Positions 18,296 through 28,575 are shown, counted from the first letter of the stretch. The stretch is DNA of 64,000 nucleotides from Alteraurantiacibacter aestuarii (GCF_009827405.1 NZ_WTYY01000004.1:186001-250000); one strand, 5' to 3'. Made by a program: numbers and translations. Notes: generated from the letters alone by a model not told the origin.

Positions 18296-18458
18296 CCCGT
18301 TTCGGGGCGACTGACCGGGCATCCGGGAAAGATTGTGTAAATTAACCCTGCCTTCTGCCGAAATTATGGTTAAGATTGTTCCGCACAACGAATCCGCCGG
18401 TCATACCGGTGGGCATGGATCGCAGGATTAACCCAAGGCAAGAGGACCGCCCCCTGAA

Positions 18459-19310
18459 GTGACGGCTCCCGTAAGATTTCCCCGGTTCTTCGTGACCAGC
18501 CCTGCGCCATGCCCCTATTTGCCGGGCAAGACGGAGCGCAAGGTCTTTACCGAGCTGAAGGGACCACATTCGGAGCAGTTGAATGATGCGCTGAGCCGGA
18601 TCGGTTTTCGCCGCAGCCAGACGGTGGCCTATCGCCCGTCCTGCGTGGATTGCCGTGCCTGCATATCGGTGCGCGTGGTTGCCCATGACTTCCGTCCGTC
18701 CGCCACCCAGCGCAAGAACCTGCGCCGCAATGATGACCTGATGTCCTCGGAATGCCGCCCCTGGGCCACGGCGGAACAGTTCGAATTGCTGCAGAAATAC
18801 CTCGCCAGCCGCCATCCGGGCGGCGGCATGGCCGCCATGGACGAGGTGGATTATGCCGATATGGTGGAACACACTTCGGTTTCCAGCTTTGTCATAGAAT
18901 ACAGGGAAGCTGGTGAGGACGGCAGGCCGGGTCGGCTGGTTGCTGCATGCCTTACCGATCGTCAGGCAGATGGCCTGTCGATGATCTACAGTTTCTATGA
19001 TCCTGATTGTGAGGCACGAAGCGGGCTTGGTAATTTCGTCATTCTTGACCACATCCGCCGCTCTGCGGAGGCTGGCCTTCCCTATGTCTATCTCGGATAT
19101 TGGGTCGATGGCTCGCCACGCATGCAATATAAGGTCCGCTATCGCCCGCTTGAAAAGCTCGGTCCCGATGGCTGGAGCCGGTTTGGCGATGAGGAGCAGG
19201 CCGGACTTATTTCTGCCGTCACTGCCCCCAGCCGGCAGGATGCCCAGCCAGTGGACGGCGGCTGCAAGGATGGGACGCCTGGCGGGCACCATCAATACAA
19301 GCTGGCCTGA
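18459..19310 (+). CDS. bpt: Aspartate/glutamate leucyltransferase (N-end rule)
   Basis: A 283-residue aminoacyl-tRNA-protein transferase of the Bpt (Ate1-like) family, which adds leucine to proteins with N-terminal Asp or Glu and so marks them for ClpS/ClpAP degradation. Family signatures are [16 protein letters not shown] near the N-terminus, the cysteine pair in [16 protein letters not shown], and the [17 protein letters not shown] segment. It starts with GTG 18459. A C-terminal tail of about 30 residues after WSRFGDEEQ extends beyond the conserved fold. It is separated from tamA by 19 bases. Confidence 0.92.
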   Translation: MTAPVRFPRFFVTSPAPCPYLPGKTERKVFTELKGPHSEQLNDALSRIGFRRSQTVAYRPSCVDCRACISVRVVAHDFRPSATQRKNLRRNDDLMSSECRPWATAEQFELLQKYLASRHPGGGMAAMDEVDYADMVEHTSVSSFVIEYREAGEDGRPGRLVAACLTDRQADGLSMIYSFYDPDCEARSGLGNFVILDHIRRSAEAGLPYVYLGYWVDGSPRMQYKVRYRPLEKLGPDGWSRFGDEEQAGLISAVTAPSRQDAQPVDGGCKDGTPGGHHQYKLA

Positions 19311-19329
19311 TCCTTCTCAGAGCAATGGC

Positions 19330-21468
19330 ATGAACCGCAGTGCGCTGGCGCTGGTGAGCGGTCTTGCGCTGGCCATGCAATCCGTCGCCGTTCCGCTGGC
19401 GGCGCAGGACACATCCGCGCCGCCCAGCCTTGAAGACCTGATCCCCGATGCGGCGGTGGCCGATCCCGAAGCATGGGCGCAGCAGGGCGACAATCCGGCC
19501 ATTCCCGTGCCCGAGGAAGTGCCGAGCCTGCTCGATGCGGATTCGCCGATGGAGGATATGCCCGCGCTCACGATTGAGCGGCCTCAGGACATGGACCTGC
19601 CCGAACTGGTCCCGCTGGAGAGCGTCGAGCAAATCGATTTCGCCACCTTCGAGGATGTGATCGGCCAGCCCGTTGCGGGCAGTGAGGAGCGCCTGTCACG
19701 CGAACTGGTGCTGGTGTTCCCGTCCGACACCTCGCTGTTCCCTGAACGCGACGAATTCCTCGACCGGTTCAAGTCGCTGTCCGCGGTGCAGGAACTCGAT
19801 TCGGGTGAGAACATCGGGCGGCTGGCCGCGCAGGCCCGATCGGACGAGCAGTTGCTGCTGCGCATGCTGCGCACCTATGGCTATTTCGATGGCCAGGTGA
19901 TCCGCAGCGTGGATGTGCAGAATATGGGCGATCCCGAAGCCGATCACCGGCCCGTCGCGCGTTTCGATGTGCGGCCCGGCAGGCGGTTTGCCGTCGGTGC
20001 GGTCGATCTGGGCGATCTTGCCACCACCGGGGCCGATTATGACGCCCTGCGCGCGGCCTATGAAGTGTTCTCCGGTGATCCTCTCTCGCTCGATGCGATA
20101 GATACCGAGCGCTATGATCTGGACACGGCGCTGGGCGAAAGCGGCTATCCCTTTGCGGCCATCGATGCGCCGGAATTGCTGGTGGATCATGATCGGCGCG
20201 AGGGCGATGTCACGATGCCTGTGCGTCCCGGCGGAAAATATGTGATCGGGCAGGTGACCAGCAATCTGCCGCAATTCCTCTCGGGCAGGCATTTGCAGGA
20301 TATTGCCCGCTTTGATACCGGCGACATTTACCAGCGCAGTGACGAACTGGACCTGCGCCGCGCGATTCTGGCCACTGGTCTGGCCGGATCGGTAGTCATA
20401 ACTCCGGTGGAGACGCTTGCGCCCACCCCGGACCAGCCGGGCACGGTGGATATGGCAGTCGACCTGGTGCCAGCGCCCCTGCGCTCGGTCGCCGGATCGG
20501 TGGGCTATGGCACGGAAGAGGGGCTGCGCGTCGCGGCAAGCTGGGAACACCGCAACCTGTTCCCACCCGAAGGCATGCTGCGCGTGCGCGGCATTGCCGG
20601 TACGCAGGAACAGCTGGCGGGTGTCACTTTCCGCAAGAACAATTTCCCCGGGCGCGACCGGATTCTGACCGTGGACGCCTTTGCCAGCACGCTGGACTAT
20701 GATGCCTATGATGCGCGCACCATCTCGCTGATCGGCACGTATGAACGGGTCAGCACCTTGTTGTTCCAGAAGCCTTTCAGCTGGTCTGGGGCGGTGGAAC
20801 TGGTCGCCACGCAGGAGCGGGAAGTTGATGCGGCGGGCAATTTCGGTGCGCGGGAGACCTATCTGATTGCTGCACTGCCGGCTTCGGCACAGATCGATAC
20901 CAGCGATGACCTGCTCAATCCCACCAGCGGCTATCGGCTGGGCGCGCGCCTGTCGCCGGAAATGTCCGATCACAATGGCGCGCAGAGTTTCTATCTGCGC
21001 AGCCAGGCCGATGCCTCGGCATACCGGCAGATGTCCGAAAATGTCGTGCTGGCAGGGCGCGTTCGGCTGGCCAGTATTCCGGGCGCATCGGTGGACGATA
21101 TCGCGCCTTCGCGGCGCATCTATGCCGGTGGCGGCGGATCGGTGCGCGGTTACGGCTATCGCCAGATCGGGCCGCTCAACGGGCTGGGCGATCCCACGGG
21201 CGGACGCTCGCTGGTGGAATTTTCGCTTGAGGCACGCATCCGCACCGGCCTGATGGACGGCGCCGTGGGCGTGGTGCCCTTCATCGATGCGGGCAGCGTG
21301 GGGCAGGACCCGATCCCCGGCTTCGATGCCATCAAGTTCGGTGCCGGTGTCGGTCTTCGTTACCATTCCAGCTTCGGTCCGATCCGCATCGATATTGCCG
21401 CTCCGCTCAACCCCGGTCCCAATGATGCGCCGGTGGCCGTTTACGTGGCGCTGGGTCAGGCGTTTTGA
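19330..21468 (+). CDS. tamA: Translocation and assembly module outer-membrane protein TamA
   Basis: A 712-residue Omp85-family protein. It has a signal peptide (MNRSALALVSGLALAMQSVA...LAAQD), an acidic Pro-rich linker, POTRA-type repeats (about residues 120-330, including YDLDTALGESGYPFA and GDIYQRSDELDLRRAILAT), and a C-terminal beta-barrel with the RRIYAGGGGSVRGYGYRQIG lid-lock region. It ends in a Phe (YVALGQAF), the usual outer-membrane assembly signal. ATG 19330 is chosen because the signal peptide starts there; the frame remains open upstream through bpt. TamA with TamB moves phospholipids or autotransporters across the envelope. The stop overlaps tamB by one base. Confidence 0.9.
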   Translation: MNRSALALVSGLALAMQSVAVPLAAQDTSAPPSLEDLIPDAAVADPEAWAQQGDNPAIPVPEEVPSLLDADSPMEDMPALTIERPQDMDLPELVPLESVEQIDFATFEDVIGQPVAGSEERLSRELVLVFPSDTSLFPERDEFLDRFKSLSAVQELDSGENIGRLAAQARSDEQLLLRMLRTYGYFDGQVIRSVDVQNMGDPEADHRPVARFDVRPGRRFAVGAVDLGDLATTGADYDALRAAYEVFSGDPLSLDAIDTERYDLDTALGESGYPFAAIDAPELLVDHDRREGDVTMPVRPGGKYVIGQVTSNLPQFLSGRHLQDIARFDTGDIYQRSDELDLRRAILATGLAGSVVITPVETLAPTPDQPGTVDMAVDLVPAPLRSVAGSVGYGTEEGLRVAASWEHRNLFPPEGMLRVRGIAGTQEQLAGVTFRKNNFPGRDRILTVDAFASTLDYDAYDARTISLIGTYERVSTLLFQKPFSWSGAVELVATQEREVDAAGNFGARETYLIAALPASAQIDTSDDLLNPTSGYRLGARLSPEMSDHNGAQSFYLRSQADASAYRQMSENVVLAGRVRLASIPGASVDDIAPSRRIYAGGGGSVRGYGYRQIGPLNGLGDPTGGRSLVEFSLEARIRTGLMDGAVGVVPFIDAGSVGQDPIPGFDAIKFGAGVGLRYHSSFGPIRIDIAAPLNPGPNDAPVAVYVALGQAF

Positions 21469-24400
21469 TGGCGGAGGCAACCGCAACCCGGGATGAGGCA
21501 GAAGTCCGCAAGCCATTGTGGCGGGCGATGCTGCGCTGGGCGGGCCGTGGCCTGCTGGCCCTGCTGGTGCTGTTGCTGGGGTTGATAGTCTTCTTGCACA
21601 CGCCGCCCGGGCGCCAGCTGATCATCGACCAGATCGCCAAATTCGCGCCTGCCTCCGGCCTGTCGGTCGAAGTGGGATCGATAGAAGGATCGGTGCTGTG
21701 GAGCGCCACCTTCAACGATGTGCAGCTGCGCGATGCCAATGACGTGCTGTTCCTTGAAGTGCCCGAGGTCGACCTCAACTGGCGGCCCTATCGCTGGTTC
21801 ACCAGTGGGCTGGATATCCGCCATCTGGTGATCAGCGATGGCACGCTTTACGCCGCGCCGGAGCTGATTCCGGGCGATCCCGATGCGCCCCTGCTGCCCG
21901 ATTTCGATATCCGCGTGGATCATTTCGTGATCGACAACCTGACCGTGGCCGAGGGGCTGCTGGGCGAAGAGCGAGTGATCGGCTTCAACGCCGCGATTGA
22001 CCTGCGCGATGGCCGCGTATTCGCCGATGCGGGCGGAGAGTTCGGCGGCGGCGATCAGTTCACCTTGCGGGTCGAATCAGAGCCCGACAACAACATCTTT
22101 GACCTTGATCTCAACTGGCAGGCCCCGGCAGGCGGTTTCCTTGCCACCATGGTCGGTGCCGAGGATGACCTCAGCATAGACCTGCACGGCGATGGCAGCT
22201 GGTCATCATGGGAAGGCCTGTTGCTGGCCCGGCAGGCTGGCGCAGATCTGGTCAATTTCGATATCTACAATGAGGCCGGGCAATATCGGCTCGTCGGCAA
22301 TGTCCACCCCGGTGCCTATGTTGAAGGGCAGCTGGCCCGCGCCTTGGGCGAGGACGTGGCCTTCACCGCATCGGGCACGTTGCAGGACAGCACGCTGCAA
22401 GGCGGGTTTGCCGTGCGCGGCAAGGCGCTGGACCTGGATGGCAATGGCGCCATCGACCTGGCCGAAAACCGCTTCATCAATCTGGCGCTGGAAGCGGTCC
22501 TGCTCGATCCGGCATTCTTCGGCGAGGGTGTCGCGCTGGAGGATGCATCGCTGCGCGCCCGGCTTGACGGGCCGTTCCGCGAACTGGCCATCCCTCATGA
22601 ACTTTCCGTCGGTAGGATTGCAGCGGGCGATATCGTATTCAGCGATGTGGTCCAGCGCGGCATAGTGAGCTTTGACGGGCCGCGTATTGCCATTCCGCTG
22701 GATATGCAGGTTGGCCGCGTGGTCAGCGGCAATGCCATGGTCGATCCACGCCTGTTCAGCGGCAAGCTGGACGGAACGCTGGTCTATCAGGACAACCGGC
22801 TCACCTCGAACGACCTCGATATCGTGTTCCGCGGCCTGACCGCGCAGCTGGGCCTTGCGGGTGATCTTGCCAGCGGGCGCTTCCAGCTGACCGGCCCGGT
22901 CAATGCGCGCGGGCTGGAATTTGACGGCATCGGCAGCGTCGATGCGGTGGCGCGGATCATCTTTGCCATTGGCGGCGATGCGCCGTGGAGCCTGGCCGCG
23001 CAATTGCAGGGCGGGCTGGGCCGGGTGGACAACCCCACCATCGCCAATATCGCCGGTGACAATATCCGCTTCAACGGCGGCGTTTCACTGGGTGAGGGGC
23101 GGCCCATTTCGTTCAACGCCATGAAGGTGAGCGGCAGCAAGCTGGAACTGGCAGTCGATGGCAGTGTGGCGGGGGATACCACCACGCTGGCAGGCGGCGG
23201 CACCCATGCCGATTACGGTCCCTTCACGATTGATGCGGTGCTGGCAGGCGATGGTCCGCGCGCGCAACTGGTGCTGGCCAGTCCGCTGCCCGCAGCCGGG
23301 CTGAAGGACGTGCATGTTGCGCTGGCTCCATCTGACGATGGCTTTGCGGTGGAAACTTCGGGCGCGTCCCTGCTCGGCCCGTTTGATGGCACCATCGGCA
23401 TCGCGCTGGCGGACAATGGCGATGTGTCGATTGCGATCACCCGCCTCGATATCGCGGAGAGCCGGGTGACCGGCAATCTGGCGCTGGTTGAAGACGGCGT
23501 GGCGGGCACATTGAACATGTCGCGCGGCGGGGTGAATGGCGTTGTCCGGCTCGCTCCCCAGGCAGGCGGGCAGGGCTTCGACATCGATCTGGAGGCGCGC
23601 AACGCCCGCTTCGGCGGGGAGACACCGCTCACGCTGGCGCGCATGTCGCTGGTAGCCCGCGGGCTTTACGGCGACAATGGCCTGGCGGTTGACGGCACGA
23701 TGAGCGCCACCGGCGTTGGCTATGGAAATCTGTTTATCGGACGAATGGGCGCGACTGCCGATTTTGCCGACGGGACGGGCAATTTCGATGCCGCAATTAC
23801 CGGTGCCCGCGGCACGCGCTTCGATTTGCAGCTGACCGGTGCCATGTCGCCTGATCGCATCACGCTGGCCGCTACCGGATCGCATGCCGGGCGTGCCATC
23901 GCCATGCCGCGCCGCGCGGTGCTGGACCGCACAGCCGATGGCGGATGGCAATTGCAGCGCACCCAGCTGGGCTATGGCGATGGCTTTGCTATCCTGAGCG
24001 GGCGCTTTGGCGGCGATCAGCCCGTGCAGGGCCGCTTGAGCCTGTCTGACCTGCCGCTGTCGCTGGTGGATGTGCTGGCTGGCGATATTGGCCTTGGCGG
24101 CACGGTATCGGGCGTGATTGATATCGGCTCCAGCGAAGGAGGATTGCCCACGGGGCAGGCGCGGCTGATGGTGGAAGGGCTGACCCGCTCGGGCCTGCTG
24201 CTCACCTCGCGCCCGATGAACCTGGCCACGGTCATCAGCCTTTCGCCCGGCATCCTGCAGGCGCGCGCCGTGCTGGATGATGATGGCGGCACGCATGGCA
24301 CGCTTGCCGCGCGCATTTCCGGCCTGTCACCCACCGGCTCGCTGATACCGCGCCTCTATGCCGGAGACCTGTTTGCGCAGCTGCGGTATGACGGGCCGTC

Positions 24401-25661
24401 TGCTGCGCTGTGGAGGCTGGCGGCGATAGACCTGCTGGACGTGACCGGAGAGATCCAGCTGGCCGCCAATGTGCGCGGCACTCTGGGCAATCCGCAGGTC
24501 CGCGGATCGCTGAACGGCGATAATCTGCGTGTGCAGAGCCTGCTGACGGGGACGGATATCACCCAGGTTGCAGCCAGTGGCAGGTTCGATGGCTCGCGCC
24601 TGCAATTGACCAGCTTTGTCGGCAATGCGCCGGGTGGCGGGCGCGTCAGCGGCAGCGGCTTTGTGGACCTGGCGGGCATGAACCGCGATCGCGGGCCGCA
24701 GATCGATATCCGCATCGCCGCGCGCAATGCCCGTATCCTGGACCTGCCGGGCACCAGTGCAACCGTGACCGGCCCCCTGCGCATCGTTTCCAGCGGAGTG
24801 GGCGGGACCATTGCCGGCAGGCTGACGGTGAATGAAGCCGAATGGCAGTTGGGCACCACCGAAGCCGCGGTGGAACTGCCCGACATCGCTATCAGGGAAA
24901 TCAACCAGCCCGCCGATCTGGCGCCGGTAACGCGGCAGGGGCGACCGTGGCGCTATCTGATCGATGCCACCGCCAATCGCGGGATCAAGGTCGATGGCAT
25001 GGGGCTGGAGAGTGAATGGCGCGGAGACCTGTTGCTGCGCGGGACGACATCCGATCCGCGCATCGGCGGTGAGGCGCGCATCGTGCCGCGGCAGGGCTTC
25101 TATTCCTTTGCCGGCGTGCGTTTCGAGATCACTCGTGGGCGTATCGATTTTGATGAAACCGTGCCGCCCGATCCGCGTCTGGACCTGCTGGCGGAAACCG
25201 ATGTCAACGGCATTGATGTCTCGGTGACGGTGCAGGGCAGCGCCAGCCGACCGGAAATCTCCTTCAATTCCGTTCCCGCCCTGCCTGAAGAAGAATTGCT
25301 TGCGCGCCTGCTGTTCGGCGGGTCGATCACCGATCTTTCGGCAACCGACGCGGTGCAGCTGGGGGCGGCGCTTGCCAGCCTGCGCGGCGGTGGCGGGATC
25401 GATCCGATCAACCAGCTGCGCACCGCCATCGGGCTGGACCGCCTGCGCATCGTCCCGTCCGATCCCGCGCTCGATCGCGGCACATCGGTGGCGCTGGGCA
25501 AGAACATCACCCGCCGCGCCTATGTGGAGATTATCACCGACGGGCAGGGCTATAACGCGACCGAGCTGGAATTCCGCATCACCAGCTGGCTGTCGCTTCT
25601 GGGTTCGATCAGCACGGTCGGTCGCGGCGGTGTTTCGGCGGAATTCAGCCGCGATTACTAG
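21468..25661 (+). CDS. tamB: Translocation and assembly module inner-membrane protein TamB (DUF490)
   Basis: A 1397-residue AsmA/TamB-type bridge protein. It has one N-terminal membrane anchor (about residues 24-45, GRGLLALLVLLLGLIVFLHT), then a very long repetitive beta-rich region of the kind that forms a hydrophobic groove spanning the periplasm. The C-terminal DUF490 domain begins about residue 1050 and contains GGEARIVPRQGFYSFAGVRF, LPEEELLARLLFGGSI and the final LEFRITSWLSLLGSISTVGR block. It starts at ATG 21468 (TGATG overlap with tamA), so the two products are made together, as their known complex would require. Confidence 0.93.
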   Translation: MAEATATRDEAEVRKPLWRAMLRWAGRGLLALLVLLLGLIVFLHTPPGRQLIIDQIAKFAPASGLSVEVGSIEGSVLWSATFNDVQLRDANDVLFLEVPEVDLNWRPYRWFTSGLDIRHLVISDGTLYAAPELIPGDPDAPLLPDFDIRVDHFVIDNLTVAEGLLGEERVIGFNAAIDLRDGRVFADAGGEFGGGDQFTLRVESEPDNNIFDLDLNWQAPAGGFLATMVGAEDDLSIDLHGDGSWSSWEGLLLARQAGADLVNFDIYNEAGQYRLVGNVHPGAYVEGQLARALGEDVAFTASGTLQDSTLQGGFAVRGKALDLDGNGAIDLAENRFINLALEAVLLDPAFFGEGVALEDASLRARLDGPFRELAIPHELSVGRIAAGDIVFSDVVQRGIVSFDGPRIAIPLDMQVGRVVSGNAMVDPRLFSGKLDGTLVYQDNRLTSNDLDIVFRGLTAQLGLAGDLASGRFQLTGPVNARGLEFDGIGSVDAVARIIFAIGGDAPWSLAAQLQGGLGRVDNPTIANIAGDNIRFNGGVSLGEGRPISFNAMKVSGSKLELAVDGSVAGDTTTLAGGGTHADYGPFTIDAVLAGDGPRAQLVLASPLPAAGLKDVHVALAPSDDGFAVETSGASLLGPFDGTIGIALADNGDVSIAITRLDIAESRVTGNLALVEDGVAGTLNMSRGGVNGVVRLAPQAGGQGFDIDLEARNARFGGETPLTLARMSLVARGLYGDNGLAVDGTMSATGVGYGNLFIGRMGATADFADGTGNFDAAITGARGTRFDLQLTGAMSPDRITLAATGSHAGRAIAMPRRAVLDRTADGGWQLQRTQLGYGDGFAILSGRFGGDQPVQGRLSLSDLPLSLVDVLAGDIGLGGTVSGVIDIGSSEGGLPTGQARLMVEGLTRSGLLLTSRPMNLATVISLSPGILQARAVLDDDGGTHGTLAARISGLSPTGSLIPRLYAGDLFAQLRYDGPSAALWRLAAIDLLDVTGEIQLAANVRGTLGNPQVRGSLNGDNLRVQSLLTGTDITQVAASGRFDGSRLQLTSFVGNAPGGGRVSGSGFVDLAGMNRDRGPQIDIRIAARNARILDLPGTSATVTGPLRIVSSGVGGTIAGRLTVNEAEWQLGTTEAAVELPDIAIREINQPADLAPVTRQGRPWRYLIDATANRGIKVDGMGLESEWRGDLLLRGTTSDPRIGGEARIVPRQGFYSFAGVRFEITRGRIDFDETVPPDPRLDLLAETDVNGIDVSVTVQGSASRPEISFNSVPALPEEELLARLLFGGSITDLSATDAVQLGAALASLRGGGGIDPINQLRTAIGLDRLRIVPSDPALDRGTSVALGKNITRRAYVEIITDGQGYNATELEFRITSWLSLLGSISTVGRGGVSAEFSRDY

Positions 25662-25679
25662 CGCGGCCCCAATGCCCGT

Positions 25680-26297
25680 TCAGCCGCGCCGGTAGAGCGC
25701 GCTCTCGGCTTCGCGCCGCCGCACCAGACCTTTCATCACCCGGCCGCCGGCATAGCACCAGCGGTCGAACTCGCGCGCGGCCCCGGCATGGTCGCCTGCC
25801 ACGTGCTTGCGCGTCAGCGTGGCCTTGCCAATCGCGCCGGTGTTGTAGTGAAAGCTGACCAGCGCATCGAATTGCAGTTGCGTGGTGGGCGCATCGCCGA
25901 TGGCAAAGGCAACTTCGGCGCCGTAACGCGCCAGGTCCGCGTCCAGCCGCGCATCGCATTCTGCCCGCGTCCACACGGTGCCGGGGCCAATGCCGGGACC
26001 GGTTGCGCCCCAGCCGATGGTCCACGGATCGCCGCCTGTACCGGGATCGGGATAGGCCTCTATCAGGCCGTCAGCGCGCCTTCTTGCGCAGCCTTCGAAC
26101 TGCCTGATCAGCTCGGTTCCTGCCGGGCCGATGCGGCGCGGGGCCAAGTCCTCGCACGGGGCCTCATCGGCCAGCGCAGGATCAGCTGTCTGATCGTGCG
26201 CGCGGCCATCCGTGCGGCCTGTCTGGCGCACCTCCTGATGGCGCAGCTCGCGCCCGAGCATCCGCCGCAGAGTATCGAAAACGGGTTTGCGCAGCAT
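25680..26297 (-). CDS. GH24 phage-type lysozyme (endolysin-like)
   Basis: A 205-residue protein whose N-terminal 70 residues are charged and low in complexity, followed by a GH24 (T4 lysozyme-like) domain. The catalytic Glu is in LIRQFEGCARR, followed by the conserved WTIGWGATG block and the helical FDALVSFHYNTGAIGKATLT segment. C-terminal KGLVRRREAESALY is the usual family end. No signal peptide or holin gene is visible and there are no phage genes around it. The start is ATG 26297 with GAGG 8 bases upstream; an in-frame GTG at 26306 is possible. It is convergent with tamB at 18 bases. Confidence 0.8.
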   Translation of the reverse strand: MLRKPVFDTLRRMLGRELRHQEVRQTGRTDGRAHDQTADPALADEAPCEDLAPRRIGPAGTELIRQFEGCARRRADGLIEAYPDPGTGGDPWTIGWGATGPGIGPGTVWTRAECDARLDADLARYGAEVAFAIGDAPTTQLQFDALVSFHYNTGAIGKATLTRKHVAGDHAGAAREFDRWCYAGGRVMKGLVRRREAESALYRRG

Positions 26298-26365
26298 GTC
26301 TGTCACCTCGCCGGTTGGATTCGCGGGGCAGGGGCTAGGCCGGACCGGGCGCTGTAGGAAAGCGC

Positions 26366-26397
26366 AAAAAAGAGGCGCCCGGTTTCCCGGACGCCTC
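26366..26397 (-). terminator. Rho-independent terminator of glnB-glnA
   Basis: On the minus strand, 60 bases after the glnA stop, a stem of GAGGCG/CGCCTC continues after one mismatch into CCGG/CCGG with a 4-base loop. It is followed directly by TTTTTT (complement of 26366-26371). This is the clearest intrinsic terminator in the window. Confidence 0.85.
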
Positions 26398-26456
26398 CCC
26401 TGTTAATCGTGTGATCGCCGCGTGCATCACACGCAACGATGGCACATAAGCTTGTC

Positions 26457-27866
26457 TTACGAGCTGTAGTACATGTCGTATTCGACCGGGCTTGGCGTCT
26501 GCTCGAAGCGATAGACGTCTTCCCACTTCAGCTCCATGTAAGCGTCGATCTGGTCCTTGGTGAACACGCCGCCCTGCAACAGGAATTCGTGATCGGCTTC
26601 CAGTGCATTCAGTGCTTCGCGCAGGGAACCGCAAACCGTGGGAACCTCTGCCAGCTCTTCCGGCGGAAGATCGTACAGGTTCTTGTCCATGGCTTCGCCC
26701 GGATGGATCTTGTTCTGGATACCATCGATGCCGGCCATCAGCAGAGCTGCGCAAGACAGGTACGGGTTGGCGAGCGGATCGGGGAAGCGGAACTCAACGC
26801 GCTTGGCCTTTTCACCCGCGCCGTAAGGAATACGGCACGAAGCAGAGCGGTTGCGGGCCGAATAGGCCAGCAGCACAGGTGCTTCAAAGCCCGGGACCAG
26901 ACGCTTGTAGCTGTTGGTCGTCGGGTTGGTGAAAGCATTACAGGCCTTGGCGTGCTTGATCACGCCGCCGATGTAATACAGGCAGTTGTCGGACAGGCCG
27001 GCATAGCCGTTGCCGGCGAAGGTGTTCTTCTTGCCATCCCAGATCGACATATGCGTGTGCATGCCCGAACCGTTGTCCTGACGGATCGGCTTGGGCATGA
27101 AGGTGGCCGTCTTGCCATAGGCATTGGCGACGTTCTGCACGACATACTTGTAGATCTGGATGCGGTCGGCGGTGGTGGTCAGCGTGCCGAAAGTGATGCC
27201 CAGCTCGTGCTGTGCGGCGGCCACTTCGTGGTGATGCTTGTCCATGGGCAGGCCCATTTCCATCATCGTGGCGACCATTTCGGCGCGGATGTCGGTGCAC
27301 GGATCGACCGGAGCCACGGGGAAATAGCCACCCTTGGCGCGCGGACGGTGACCCAGGTTGCCGCCTTCATATTCCTTGCCGGTGTTGGTCGGCAGTTCGA
27401 TATCGTCGATCACGAAGCCCGAACCGGCATAGCCGTCTTCAAAGCGAACATCGTCGAACATGAAGAATTCAGGTTCCGGACCGACATAGACGGTATCGCC
27501 AAGGCCGGTGGTCTTGAGGAAGTCTTCGGCACGCTTGGCGGTGGAACGCGGATCACGCGCATACAGCTCACCGGTGGAAGGCTCCACAATGTCGCAGAAG
27601 ATGATCATCATCGGCGTGGCACTGAAGGGATCGATATAGACCGCTTCCAGGTCAGGCTTCAGGATCATGTCGGATTCGTTGATGACCTTCCAGCCTTCGA
27701 TCGACGAACCATCGAACATCAGGCCTTCTTCCAGCGCGTCTTCGTCAATGGCGGAGGCGCACATGGTCAGGTGCTGCCACTTGCCCTTGGGATCGGTGAA
27801 GCGGACATCGACCCACTCGATCTCCTCGTCCTTGATCCGTTTTACGATATCGGATGCACTCGACAT
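26457..27866 (-). CDS. glnA: Glutamine synthetase type I
   Basis: A 469-residue dodecameric GSI that makes glutamine from glutamate and ammonia. It carries the [11 protein letters not shown]-terminal signature, the [15 protein letters not shown]-binding block and the [20 protein letters not shown] substrate loop. Tyr398 in [11 protein letters not shown] corresponds to the adenylylation site (Tyr397 in E. coli), so activity should be controlled by GlnE. It lies 116 bases downstream of glnB, which encodes the PII protein that signals to GlnE and NtrB. A strong terminator follows. Confidence 0.97.
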   Translation of the reverse strand: MSSASDIVKRIKDEEIEWVDVRFTDPKGKWQHLTMCASAIDEDALEEGLMFDGSSIEGWKVINESDMILKPDLEAVYIDPFSATPMMIIFCDIVEPSTGELYARDPRSTAKRAEDFLKTTGLGDTVYVGPEPEFFMFDDVRFEDGYAGSGFVIDDIELPTNTGKEYEGGNLGHRPRAKGGYFPVAPVDPCTDIRAEMVATMMEMGLPMDKHHHEVAAAQHELGITFGTLTTTADRIQIYKYVVQNVANAYGKTATFMPKPIRQDNGSGMHTHMSIWDGKKNTFAGNGYAGLSDNCLYYIGGVIKHAKACNAFTNPTTNSYKRLVPGFEAPVLLAYSARNRSASCRIPYGAGEKAKRVEFRFPDPLANPYLSCAALLMAGIDGIQNKIHPGEAMDKNLYDLPPEELAEVPTVCGSLREALNALEADHEFLLQGGVFTKDQIDAYMELKWEDVYRFEQTPSPVEYDMYYSS

Positions 27867-27916
27867 GTTTTTTCCTTCCTTGATCGTATGATCTTATTGT
27901 GTCGGTTGGCGTTGTG

Positions 27917-27932
27917 GCCGGAGAGTTCCGGC
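27917..27932. other. Short hairpin between glnB and glnA
   Basis: GCCGGA and TCCGGC form a 6-base-pair stem with a 4-base loop about 50 bases upstream of the glnA start. There is no T-run after it on the minus strand, so it is not an obvious terminator. It could set the ratio of glnB to glnA messages by stalling or by protecting an end. Confidence 0.35.
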
Positions 27933-27982
27933 ACGAAATTCAATGGGCATGCAGCAGCCTGCCCAATCCCCCTCTGTCCGCC

Positions 27983-28333
<351 letters not shown>

Positions 28334-28394
28334 CTACATTACCCGGCGGCCTGACCGGATATTCAATGCCCGGGGGCGAATCCTGAAATAGCGT

Positions 28395-28410
28395 TTCAAG
28401 AATCATGCCA
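28395..28410 (-). promoter_or_regulatory. Possible sigma-54 promoter of glnB-glnA
   Basis: On the minus strand TGGCATG, four bases, TTGAA matches the -24/-12 pattern TGGCAYR-N4-TTGCW at every fixed position except the C of the -12 GC. The spacing between the two elements is exactly that of sigma-54 promoters. The predicted start would be about 60 bases upstream of the glnB ATG. One deviation at -12 and the absence of a clear NtrC site keep this tentative. Confidence 0.4.
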
Positions 28411-28547
28411 AGGACGATGTGAAGGGGTAGACAATCATGTGCAGATGCGAAAGGGCGGATTCGCAAGATTAAGATCATTCCTGCAATGCGGCCTGAAACA
28501 ATAATGCTTCATGCCTATCCAAAAGTTGCACAATATTCAGGCAATGA

Positions 28548-28568
28548 CGTGCTTAAATTTTGAGCACG
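28548..28568. repeat. 21-base inverted repeat between argC and glnB
   Basis: CGTGCT and AGCACG flank a 9-base AT-rich centre that also pairs almost fully. It starts 8 bases after the argC stop and lies about 140 bases upstream of the possible glnB promoter. With no T-run it is either a weak argC terminator or an operator/activator site for glnB. Confidence 0.45.
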
Positions 28569-28575
28569 GATATCG

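Noticed and set aside
16919-18388. Long open frame of 489 codons opposite ilvA
   Set aside because: It is the antisense shadow of a GC-rich gene: composition is His/Gln/Arg-rich, no family is recognised, and ilvA on the other strand has intact motifs.
19696-21516. 606-codon open frame opposite tamA
   Set aside because: Same shadow effect; the sense strand encodes a complete TamA with signal peptide and terminal Phe.
25648-25667. GCCGCG...CGCGGC inverted repeat at the end of tamB as a terminator
   Set aside because: No T-run on either side, and it is mostly inside coding sequence.
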